A DNA stretch of 14,193 nucleotides from the NCBI GenBank assembly GCA_946404705.1, contig CAMJES010000022.1:1-14193 (forward strand). Reading direction: 5' to 3'. The notes below the pieces were generated by a model. That model was not told the DNA's origin and made no database searches. It saw only the letters and a program-made list of their open reading frames with translations. Both the position numbers and the translations under genes were made by a program. The stretch comes from an uncultured Ruminococcus sp. Its GTDB lineage: Bacteria; Bacillota; Clostridia; Oscillospirales; Ruminococcaceae. Shown piece by piece: positions 6,412-12,751 of this stretch (position 1 is its first letter; each line of letters starts with the position of its first letter).

Positions 6412-7344
6412 TTGGAAAAAGAAGATTTTGGGGCAAGAAAGATTACCGAAATCAAGACATCCGATGCAAAGCTTTTCTTAATTAAGATGCAGGAGGAGGG
6501 TAGAGGGTCAAGTACCATTAAAACTGTAAGAGGTGTGTTAAGACCTGCTTTTCAGATGGCTGTCGATGATGATATTCTTCTCAAAAACCCGTTCGATTTC
6601 CAGCTGCTCGGTGTTATTGTCAATACAGAGCATACAAGGCAGGCTATAACTAAGGAGCAGATGAATAGATTCCTGAAATTCGTCCGTGACGATAACGTGT
6701 ACTGTAAATACTACGAAGTGTTCTATATCCTTTTCCATACGGGAATGAGAATCTCGGAGTTCTGCGGACTTACGATAAATGACCTTGATATGGAAGAGCA
6801 TATCATAGACATAAATCATCAGCTGCAAAGGACTTCTGATATGCGGTATCTCATAGAATCAACAAAAACCAACGCAGGGACAAGACGGCTGCCTATGACG
6901 GAAGATGTCTATACGATGTTTAAAGCAATATTAGAAAACAGACCGACTGACCTGCCAGAAATAATGATTGACGGCTACTGCGGTTTTCTTTTCAGGGATA
7001 AGAACGGTATGCCCGAAGTTGCTATGCATTGGGAGCATCGGTTCAAGAATGCGGTCACACGGTACAACGAGATATTCATACTCCAGATGCCGAGCATAAC
7101 CCCTCACGTTTGCAGGCATACATACTGCAGCAATATGGCAAGAGCAAGAATGAATCCCAAGACCTTACAGTACCTTATGGGCCACTCGGACATAAGCGTA
7201 ACGATGAACACTTACACCCATCTTGGTTTAGAAGACGCAAAGGACGAAATGGTACGCCTTGAGGAACTGAATCGGGCGAGGGAGGAGGTCGAGAAGACGA
7301 GCGGTGGTGTTCCTATGGAGAAGGGGATGTTTAGGGTGGTTTGA
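6412..7344 (+). CDS. Tyrosine recombinase (Tn916-type integrase), N terminus missing
   Basis: 310 codons from TTG 6412; the frame is open from 6397. The full catalytic set is present: Arg113 (GMRISE), Lys152 (STKTNAGTRRLP), His232 and Arg235 (PHVCRHTYCS), His258 (MGHSD) and nucleophile Tyr268 (TMNTYTH). The core-binding domain is cut near its start (EDFGARKITEIKTSDAK). Family members of about 400 residues carry a further N-terminal arm-binding domain of around 90 residues that is absent here. TTG 6412 has no ribosome site, and the region directly upstream is endolysin sequence, so a deletion removed the start. Site-specific integration or excision is unlikely with this copy. A terminator follows 27 nt after the stop. 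Confidence 0.9.
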   Translation: MEKEDFGARKITEIKTSDAKLFLIKMQEEGRGSSTIKTVRGVLRPAFQMAVDDDILLKNPFDFQLLGVIVNTEHTRQAITKEQMNRFLKFVRDDNVYCKYYEVFYILFHTGMRISEFCGLTINDLDMEEHIIDINHQLQRTSDMRYLIESTKTNAGTRRLPMTEDVYTMFKAILENRPTDLPEIMIDGYCGFLFRDKNGMPEVAMHWEHRFKNAVTRYNEIFILQMPSITPHVCRHTYCSNMARARMNPKTLQYLMGHSDISVTMNTYTHLGLEDAKDEMVRLEELNRAREEVEKTSGGVPMEKGMFRVV

Positions 7345-7370
7345 TTAATAACCTACTATATAAAACAGAA

Positions 7371-7408
7371 CAGACACCTTGGCTTGATGGCTTTGGTGTC
7401 TGATTTTT
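7371..7408 (+). terminator. Terminator between integrase and convergent operon
   Basis: CAGACACC (7371-7378) pairs with GGTGTCTG (7395-7402), followed by ATTTTT. It sits between two convergent genes. The minus-strand side is followed by TTCTGTTTT, so it may serve the 117-aa gene as well. Confidence 0.75.
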
Positions 7409-7427
7409 AGTGCGAATCAACTATAAT

Positions 7428-7781
7428 TTAATATTCCTTGTTCTTCTGAAGAGCAACAATCATGTCAAACAATTCTTTATCGGAAATGCTTACATCATCT
7501 TCGTCCATGGTTTCCAAAACCTGCAGAACACTCACTATTGATTCAAGATTATCTTCTTTAAATTCGAAAAGGTCTGTAAACCAAACTACATTTACCCAAT
7601 CCAATAGTTGTTCTTTTGTAATACTATGATTGAGGAAAGAGGATATAGCGTTAATAACATCAGATGTTCGGATCTGTTCAGGTTTTTTACAGTCGATATT
7701 ATACAGATCCTCACCGATTTTGTCTGTCAGGTCTTTTTTGTTAATAGATAGTGTTTTAAAAGCATTAAGTAATTTGTTCAT
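7428..7781 (-). CDS. Small acidic protein, candidate immunity protein
   Basis: 117 residues with no signal peptide or membrane segment, rich in Asp, Glu and Leu and predicted mostly helical. The central part (SSFLNHSITKEQLLDWVNVV then WFTDLFEF, then LESIVSVLQVLETMDEDD) resembles small helical immunity proteins of polymorphic toxin systems, although I cannot assign a family. ATG 7781 lies one base after the stop of the 113-aa gene, whose last codons (AAG GAG) form the ribosome site, so the two are strictly coupled. Position as the last gene after a toxin-like protein supports an immunity role by inference only. Confidence 0.6.
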   Translation of the reverse strand: MNKLLNAFKTLSINKKDLTDKIGEDLYNIDCKKPEQIRTSDVINAISSFLNHSITKEQLLDWVNVVWFTDLFEFKEDNLESIVSVLQVLETMDEDDVSISDKELFDMIVALQKNKEY

Positions 7782-7782
7782 A

Positions 7783-8124
7783 TTATTTCTCCTTTGTGTG
7801 GATCAGGTTTCCGTTTGGGTCGTAGGTTTCTTTATAAACTCTTACAGTTTTTCCATTTTCATCAATCACTTTGTAATAGATGGCTTTTGATCCGGGAACT
7901 TTACCTGGATTTTCCATTTTGGCTGTATATCCACCGTTAGGATTTGTCTGGACTGAAAAACGGTTATAATTATTTGATCCGCCTCTAAAAAACGATTTAA
8001 CTGTTTTTTGAATCGTTTCAGGCAATGAAGAAGTGGACGAAATTGCAGAACTTTTTGTGTTTACTGAATATAGGATACGTCCGCCTTTGGTGTTACTGTA
8101 ATTTCCAGATAATCCAGTTCCCAT
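7783..8124 (-). CDS. Small toxin-like protein with MGTGLSG start
   Basis: 113 residues beginning MGTGLSGNYSNTKGG and ending YKETYDPNGNLIHTKEK. From memory of clostridial genomes, the MGTGLSG start and a closing block of the form VPGSxAxYYKxxDxxGxT-YK-TYDPxGNxxHxK occur in short polymorphic-toxin-like proteins and at the ends of larger phage-associated ones. This cannot be confirmed here. No active-site motif is recognised. The ATG overlaps the DUF4417 stop by 1 nt (TAATG), and AAGGAGG lies 7 nt upstream inside the DUF4417 coding end. Order and coupling (DUF4417, this gene, 117-aa gene) fit a toxin/immunity cassette. Confidence 0.6.
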   Translation of the reverse strand: MGTGLSGNYSNTKGGRILYSVNTKSSAISSTSSLPETIQKTVKSFFRGGSNNYNRFSVQTNPNGGYTAKMENPGKVPGSKAIYYKVIDENGKTVRVYKETYDPNGNLIHTKEK

Positions 8125-8792
8125 TATGCCGACCTCCTTCTTTTTGTAGAAATCCAGTCGGGATAATTGATGAAGTTTGTTCTGTTCATAAATTGCTCGA
8201 AAATCACCTTCGGCATACCACCATAAACAAGTACTATTTCTGGTGATAATTCATCAAGCATTGCTGATAAACCCTCAATAAAATATTGTTTATTAACTTT
8301 GCTTCTTATGCAGCCATATGTTCCAATAGACACAATACTATTCTTGGGTACACCTAAAAAGGCAAATTTTTCAGGTAATTCGACTGTTGTATAACTTCGT
8401 TCATCACTCCAACGAACATTGGGTATTACATATATTCCTTGCGATTGCAAATAACAGCCGACCGCACGATTCATGTATGTATTAGCTATTTGTAAGCAAA
8501 GGGGCATATCACGATAGAGAGAACAATCAGGCGAAATAACTGCCGAGAATTTCTTAAACTCTGAAAGATATTCATTGGTACAAGTCAGTACATCTGAAAA
8601 TTTTTTATCATGTTCATAAAAATGAACAGCGCATGAATAGTTATTGTTTGAACTCATCTTTGTAAAAGGAACAAGTGCATCGGGTACGATGATTTTTTCA
8701 GGCTTTTCAATACAAGGAATTTCTAATTTACCTGTAAATAAAGCTTTAGAGACAAGTTCGGAATTAAATCCGTCGTCAATAATGTTTTTCAT
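8124..8792 (-). CDS. DUF4417 domain protein
   Basis: 222 residues, soluble. The family signature is clear in VISPDCSLYRDMPLCLQIAN followed by NRAVGCYLQSQGIYVIPNVR and W, then SIVSIGTYG around residues 153-160 and VLVYGGMPK around 188-195. DUF4417 proteins occur in bacteria, archaea and phages, often in mobile regions, and have no established activity. ATG 8792 has a weak GAGG site 5 nt upstream. A possible minus-strand promoter with TTGACG at about 8847-8842 and a poor -10 lies ahead. It is the first gene of a three-gene coupled operon; the run AGA AGG AGG near its end encodes Arg-Arg-Arg and is at the same time the ribosome site of the next gene. Confidence 0.8.
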   Translation of the reverse strand: MKNIIDDGFNSELVSKALFTGKLEIPCIEKPEKIIVPDALVPFTKMSSNNNYSCAVHFYEHDKKFSDVLTCTNEYLSEFKKFSAVISPDCSLYRDMPLCLQIANTYMNRAVGCYLQSQGIYVIPNVRWSDERSYTTVELPEKFAFLGVPKNSIVSIGTYGCIRSKVNKQYFIEGLSAMLDELSPEIVLVYGGMPKVIFEQFMNRTNFINYPDWISTKRRRSA

Positions 8793-8847
8793 TATAACCT
8801 CAACTTTCCGGCAAATGCCATTAACAACTTTTTGTGAAAATCGTCAA

Positions 8848-8876
8848 TAGACAAAGAAAGTAGAATATGCTATAAT
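8848..8876 (+). promoter_or_regulatory. Plus-strand promoter of a short transcript
   Basis: TAGACA (8848-8853), a 17-nt spacer and a perfect TATAAT (8871-8876) point into the intergenic gap between two minus-strand genes. No coding region follows on the plus strand before a terminator-like hairpin, so the product would be a short RNA. Confidence 0.6.
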
Positions 8877-8882
8877 AAAACT

Positions 8883-8969
8883 TGCTTAAGGTTTGTGTAT
8901 TTTGCATAAACTACGGGAACGTATTAGTTTGTTGTTACCAGCAACTTGCTAATACGTTTTCTTTGTCTT
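8883..8969 (+). ncRNA. Predicted short RNA, about 85 nt
   Basis: A transcript from the promoter at 8848-8876 would start near 8883 and end in a hairpin plus T-rich tail at about 8969. The hairpin has a 10-bp outer stem (8918-8927 with 8949-8958), a 3x3 internal loop and a 4-bp inner stem GTTG/CAAC (8931-8934 with 8942-8945), then TTTTCTTTGTCTT. The 5' 35 nt look unstructured. No ribosome site or worthwhile ORF is seen. The tail lies about 45 nt from the immA stop and is opposite in direction. It matches no family I know; a regulator of the flanking genes is a guess. Confidence 0.5.
8918..8969 (+). terminator. Plus-strand terminator hairpin of the short RNA
   Basis: AACGTATTAG pairs with CTAATACGTT, followed by the T-rich tail TTTTCTTTGTCTT. 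On the minus strand the hairpin is followed by CCCGTAG with no T run, so it is not the terminator of immA. This polarity argues for plus-strand transcription. Confidence 0.65.
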
Positions 8970-9014
8970 ATAAAGTATGCATTGGTATCACCACCATAAA
9001 TCTTATTTTTAATA

Positions 9015-9497
9015 TTACAGTTTATTTAACTGCACTCGTGCTGCATCAAATGAAACGCCACATTTTTCACTTACTTCCGAAACAGACATTCCTTTTACAA
9101 GGTCAGAGTCAATCATTAATTCACCTGCCAAGCATTTTGCCTGCCATTCTGGGTCACGGTATGTCGGAATATCATCATTACCAAAGGAACGAGCAAGCTT
9201 AAAACCGCAAACACACAAAGTGATAAAATGAGCAAATTCGTGAGCAATGGTCATTCTATCGCGTCCAATTCCGTTACAAGCACCGTCATAAACATCCTCA
9301 CGAATTTTTATTGTTTTGGATGTAATGTCTGTTACAGCGTGTTCATTTTTCTCCAGTTCACCGGCTTCAACAACCTCAAAATGTGCATCTTTGTCAAAAC
9401 AATGCAACATTTCAAGAACTTCTGTTATCGGAAAATAAAGTTCGTTTGTTAAGTCTAACATTTCTCTTATCTTTTTTGCAAGTCGTCTTAAATCCAT
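9015..9497 (-). CDS. immA: ImmA/IrrE-family metallopeptidase
   Basis: 160 residues from ATG 9497. The zinc motif HEFAH (His86, Glu87, His90) lies in RMTIAHEFAHF, and the third ligand is probably Glu117 in DPEWQAKCLAGELMID, as in the family. ImmA-type peptidases cleave the partner XRE repressor of a mobile element after damage or other signals. The repressor gene lies directly upstream, 36 nt away. Family members usually begin further upstream: the frame is open back to the repressor stop and reads SKYCVEAKSR before Met1, which fits the family. The codon 8 nt after the AAGGAGG site is ATA (9530-9528), not ATG, so the natural start may be damaged. ATG 9497 has no ribosome site. Confidence 0.88.
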   Translation of the reverse strand: MDLRRLAKKIREMLDLTNELYFPITEVLEMLHCFDKDAHFEVVEAGELEKNEHAVTDITSKTIKIREDVYDGACNGIGRDRMTIAHEFAHFITLCVCGFKLARSFGNDDIPTYRDPEWQAKCLAGELMIDSDLVKGMSVSEVSEKCGVSFDAARVQLNKL

Positions 9498-9533
9498 TCT
9501 TGACTTTGCTTCTACACAATATTTACTTATAAT

Positions 9534-9896
9534 TCATTCCTCCTTGTTACGGTTAAGAAACTTCAAAAGCTGTATTGCAAGATCATCGTCTATATCATCG
9601 AACTTTCTTGCAAATTGTAATGCCAGATCACGTTTACAGATATTGTCGGTCGATAAATCGATTTCGATGCTGTTTATACTCATATCACGTGCTTTTGACA
9701 ATTCCTTTTGTTCAGTTGCGGTCAAATCATAAATTAAGGCTAATTTGCTGATAAGATCATCCGGAATATTTCTTTTGCCGCATTCAATTGCAGATAAATA
9801 TGAAGAAGTCATATTGAGCTTTTCAGCCATTGTTTTCAATATTTCGCCACGATCTATGCGCAGCTTTCTTAAAGCTTTTCCAAATTCCGTAATCAC
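9534..9896 (-). CDS. XRE-family helix-turn-helix repressor
   Basis: 120 residues. An HTH_3 domain covers about residues 4-60 (EFGKALRKLRIDRGEILKTM, recognition region TSSYLSAIECGKRNIP). The C-terminal half is acidic and likely mediates dimerisation or cleavage by the peptidase. I chose GTG 9896, 9 nt after AAAGGAG, rather than the TTG at 9905, which touches that site. The gene is followed by immA, the usual repressor/anti-repressor order. Dyads in its promoter suggest autoregulation. No excision or conjugation genes under its control remain in the window, so it may now regulate only this block. Confidence 0.88.
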   Translation of the reverse strand: MITEFGKALRKLRIDRGEILKTMAEKLNMTSSYLSAIECGKRNIPDDLISKLALIYDLTATEQKELSKARDMSINSIEIDLSTDNICKRDLALQFARKFDDIDDDLAIQLLKFLNRNKEE

Positions 9897-9920
9897 TCGT
9901 ATCAACTCCTTTCAAACACT

Positions 9921-9949
9921 ATTATAACACATTGTGTTAATCTTGTCAA
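9921..9949 (-). promoter_or_regulatory. XRE repressor promoter with overlapping operator dyads
   Basis: On the minus strand TTGACA (9949-9944), a 17-nt spacer and TATAAT (9926-9921) match consensus exactly. The spacer and -10 edge contain AACACA-A-TGTGTT (9938-9926 on the minus strand), a perfect 6+1+6 dyad. GTGTT beside the -35 and AACAC form a second, wider dyad. Placement across the promoter is what an autorepressing XRE protein would use. Confidence 0.8.
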
Positions 9950-10233
9950 CACTTTTTGTTGATTTTTTATTTCTTGCCAACTCCCCAAAAATAATATATA
10001 ATAGTATCAAAAGAAAATATGCACCCCCTCATTCAAAACCAATCGTTAAAAGGTAAAAATCGCGAGTAGTCTGCACCCCCCTAACCGACTACTATTTGAC
10101 TACTTTTCAATTGTAATAAACCCAACGTAGATACGTCATTTTTACACTATTTTTCTGTCGGCTGAATTTTCTGTACAATATTTGTACCGCCCGCAACCCA
10201 CGCAAAATAGGGCAAATCACGGCAATTTTGGAT
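9950..10233. other. Gene-free boundary between accessory block and backbone, with short repeats
   Basis: No coding sequence is seen on either strand. TGCACCCCC occurs at 10020-10028 and again at 10072-10080. AGTAGTC (10065-10071) faces two copies of GACTACT (10087-10093 and 10098-10104), which could form a small hairpin around the second TGCACCCCC. The stretch divides divergent genes: the minus-strand mobile-type repressor and the plus-strand phosphatase gene. It could hold an attachment site or a repressor target, but nothing proves it. A TACAAT near 10180 is a weak candidate -10 for the phosphatase gene. Confidence 0.4.
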
Positions 10234-10244
10234 AGGAGATTACT

Positions 10245-10694
10245 ATGATAAAAGTATTATTCGTATGCCACGGCAATATATGCCGCAGCACAATGGCACA
10301 GAGCGTTTTTCAGTATATGGTGAATAAAGCAGGGGTATCCGACCGCTTTGAAATAGACTCGGCTGCAACAAGCACCGAGGAGATAGGAAATCCGCCGCAT
10401 CACGGCACGGTTGCCGAGCTTCGCAAACACAATATCCCGTTGATACCTCACCGCGCAAGACAGATCACAAAAGCCGATGAGGAACGCTTCGACTACCTTA
10501 TCGGAATGGATACCGCCAATATCCGCAATATGCGCAGGATAGTCGGCGACAGCGATAAAATATACAAGCTTATGTCGTTTGCCGATTTGGAAAAGGACGT
10601 CGCCGACCCGTGGTATACCGGGGATTTTTCCGAAACCTATGCCGATGTTAAGCTTGGCTGTGAAAAACTGCTCGAAAAGCTGAAGGAGGAATGA
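10245..10694 (+). CDS. Low-molecular-weight protein tyrosine phosphatase
   Basis: 149 residues, normal family length. The P-loop CHGNICRS carries the nucleophile Cys8 and Arg14 (CX5R), and the general acid is Asp121 in DVADPWYTGDF. The family removes phosphate from tyrosine residues, and in Firmicutes often acts with capsule or stress pathways. The related arsenate reductases lack this exact pattern. ATG 10245 follows AGGAG (10234-10238) by 6 nt. It is the first gene of a two-gene unit with the 62-aa cysteine protein 3 nt downstream. The cytoplasmic substrate is unknown. Confidence 0.92.
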   Translation: MIKVLFVCHGNICRSTMAQSVFQYMVNKAGVSDRFEIDSAATSTEEIGNPPHHGTVAELRKHNIPLIPHRARQITKADEERFDYLIGMDTANIRNMRRIVGDSDKIYKLMSFADLEKDVADPWYTGDFSETYADVKLGCEKLLEKLKEE

Positions 10695-10697
10695 CCC

Positions 10698-10886
10698 GTG
10701 GCGGATAAAAAAGCAACCAACTGCGAAACCTGCGTAAATTATGTATATGACGAGGATTACGACTGCTTCACCTGCATGGCAAACCTCGACGAGGACGAGA
10801 TGAGTAGGTTTCTGACAAGCACCAACTACGCTTGCCCGTATTATCGCCTTGACGATGAATACGGCGTTGTAAGGCATCAGATGTAA
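10698..10886 (+). CDS. Small cysteine-rich protein (probably DUF6472)
   Basis: 62 residues from GTG 10698, 7 nt after AAGGAGGA (10683-10690), which lies inside the end of the phosphatase gene. Five cysteines (9, 12, 23, 26, 46) include two CxxC pairs, spaced as in a small zinc-binding protein. The central LDEDEMSRFL and the ending YYRLDDEYGVVRHQM are strongly acidic or aromatic. I recall this as the DUF6472 family of Clostridia, function unknown, but cannot check. Tight coupling to the phosphatase hints at co-expression. Confidence 0.8.
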   Translation: MADKKATNCETCVNYVYDEDYDCFTCMANLDEDEMSRFLTSTNYACPYYRLDDEYGVVRHQM

Positions 10887-10982
10887 ATGATCCCCTTTGC
10901 GCCAAATGATTCAAATATGTGTATATATGTTTAATAAATTATAAATGTTTGTAAAACTGTACAGCATAATGAACATAAATAC

Positions 10983-11011
10983 TTGCAAAACAGAAAAATA
11001 TATGGTATGAT
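10983..11011 (+). promoter_or_regulatory. Chemoreceptor promoter
   Basis: TTGCAA (10983-10988), a 17-nt spacer and TATGAT (11006-11011) resemble a sigma-A promoter about 80 nt before the chemoreceptor start. No flagellar sigma-28 pattern (TAAA...CCGATAA) is seen, which would be the more usual control for a motility receptor. Confidence 0.6.
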
Positions 11012-11091
11012 TATACTAAAGAACCGCAAAAAACGACAAAATTATTTCAACATCGACATTAATGGATCATATTCTGAGGGAGAGATTTTTA

Positions 11092-12633
11092 ATGAGTAAA
11101 GTAATGCAGGATTATTTAAATAAAATCTACACGCTGGTCATTTTGGTCATAACTGGAAGCACTACCTGCGCAGGAGTGACCTTTTTAACTCTAAAAGCCA
11201 TGGGATTTTATCCGGATGTATCATGGACAGCCCTCGGCCTGTTTCTGGCAAGCTGTTTGGTTTATCTGATTGTCGGTCTAATCTTTATAAAAACATCCTA
11301 TGAAAAGAATTCAAACGGCGAAAAGTATATAAAGCCCAAAATGCTCAAAGCAGGAAAGATTTTTGTCATTCTCCTTTTGCTTATACAATTCAACTTCATA
11401 TCATATATGATACCCTCACGGGAATTCTGGGCGTATGCGTTTTATTTCGTTATCCTTGCCGCCTTTTTCCTTGATGTTAAGATGATACTGATCTGTGTTG
11501 CGGAAATATTCCTTTCGGTGTTAGTTTCACACCTTGTCAATCCGGATGTCCTGCTTCCCGCAAAGGACGAGCTGTTTGTTCCGGAAGTCGTTCTGCGCCT
11601 TATCTGTGTCGTTCTTTCGCTGTTTGCCATCTCTCTTATGGTAATATTTGTGAGCAGGAATTTAGTTAATATGAAAAAGAATGAGATCGAGGAGAACAAC
11701 GCCCGTGTAAACAGCGTTTTGTCCGCGGCAAGACAGCTTTCCGAAAGACTTCTTAATGCCGGCGCGGCTCTCTCGGAGATATCATCAAATGAAGCTGCAA
11801 ACGCTGACGAGCTTGCTTCTACGAGCGAAGCACTTCTCCAAAGCAGCAACTCGCTGAGCGATAGGGCAAGCGAAAGCATATCAAATCTTAACGAGCTTAA
11901 GGACTGCGGAAATCTGCTCAGCGAAAAGGTTGAACAGGTTGAGAATACCTCTCAAAGCCTTATCGAAAAATCTTCGGAAAATGAACAGGTTCTCGGTTCT
12001 CTGCAAACTGTAAATAAAGAAGTTATCGAGTCAATGAACGATACAAACGCCGTTGCGGAAAAGCTTTCCGGCGCAGTCAAGGATATCGATGCTACGCTTA
12101 ACCTTATAAGCGACATTGCAATGTCAACGAAGGTGTTGTCAATTAATGCAACTATCGAAGCTGCGCGCGCAGGCGAAGCAGGAAAAGGCTTTGCCGTAGT
12201 TGCTCAGGAGGTCGGCGAGCTTGCGGCAAGCACACAGTCCTCACTCGATGAGATACAGAGCGTTATCGCTAGAATTCAGCAAAACGTTAAAGAAATGACG
12301 GATTATGTCAACAGCAACTTTAAAAAGCTCAGCCTGCAAAATGAATATTTCATGGACGTATTCAATAATCTTAACGAGATGAACCTCCTGCTTGAACAGG
12401 CAATGAACGATATCAAAACCATGCACGATGTTCACAGCAGACAATCCGAGGTCATCAGAAAAACTGTTGATATCAGCGAGAGCATCGCAAATGAAATACA
12501 AATCGAAAATCATGATTTTGTTAATATCTCTTCAATGGTTGAGAGCAACGTGTCAAACGCTTCCAATATGTCGGGTCAGGTCAATGAGATAAACTCTATG
12601 GTAAGTCAGATAGACGTTCTGCTGAAAGAATAA
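11092..12633 (+). CDS. Methyl-accepting chemotaxis protein with six membrane helices
   Basis: 513 residues from ATG 11092, which lies 7 nt after GAGGGAGAG (11076-11084); the ATG at 11062 in the same frame has no such site. Six hydrophobic segments lie at about 12-36, 44-66, 87-106, 111-127, 130-148 and 166-188, with no periplasmic sensor domain and no clear HAMP. A long cytoplasmic coiled coil follows. The signalling tip is INATIEAARAGEAGKGFAVV then AQEVGELAAST (residues 351-381), which binds CheA and CheW in known receptors. The turn before it reads STKVLS in place of the usual QTNLLA. The sensor is probably the membrane bundle itself, for example for membrane or energy state, but that is inference. 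No other chemotaxis gene is in the window. Confidence 0.9.
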   Translation: MSKVMQDYLNKIYTLVILVITGSTTCAGVTFLTLKAMGFYPDVSWTALGLFLASCLVYLIVGLIFIKTSYEKNSNGEKYIKPKMLKAGKIFVILLLLIQFNFISYMIPSREFWAYAFYFVILAAFFLDVKMILICVAEIFLSVLVSHLVNPDVLLPAKDELFVPEVVLRLICVVLSLFAISLMVIFVSRNLVNMKKNEIEENNARVNSVLSAARQLSERLLNAGAALSEISSNEAANADELASTSEALLQSSNSLSDRASESISNLNELKDCGNLLSEKVEQVENTSQSLIEKSSENEQVLGSLQTVNKEVIESMNDTNAVAEKLSGAVKDIDATLNLISDIAMSTKVLSINATIEAARAGEAGKGFAVVAQEVGELAASTQSSLDEIQSVIARIQQNVKEMTDYVNSNFKKLSLQNEYFMDVFNNLNEMNLLLEQAMNDIKTMHDVHSRQSEVIRKTVDISESIANEIQIENHDFVNISSMVESNVSNASNMSGQVNEINSMVSQIDVLLKE

Positions 12634-12639
12634 CAAATT

Positions 12640-12683
12640 AAAGCGTATTTCTGCGTTCGGGCGGAAATACGCTTTATATATTT
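12640..12683 (+). terminator. Terminator of the chemoreceptor gene
   Basis: A 15-bp stem with one G-U pair (12640-12654 with 12661-12675; outer arm AAAGCGTATTTC) closes on the loop GTTCGG and is followed by ATATATATTTT. It starts 7 nt after the stop codon. Confidence 0.85.
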
Positions 12684-12751
12684 TGAATGAAATTAACACC
12701 GATGCGTAAAAAGTCAAAATGCGACCCCGTTATCTGCGGAATTACCTTTTT

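Noticed and set aside
7428..9896. Plus-strand ORFs within the minus-strand block (for example 7630-7890, 8644-8850, 9228-9452)
   Set aside because: They lack ribosome sites and family matches and lie opposite well-supported coding genes.
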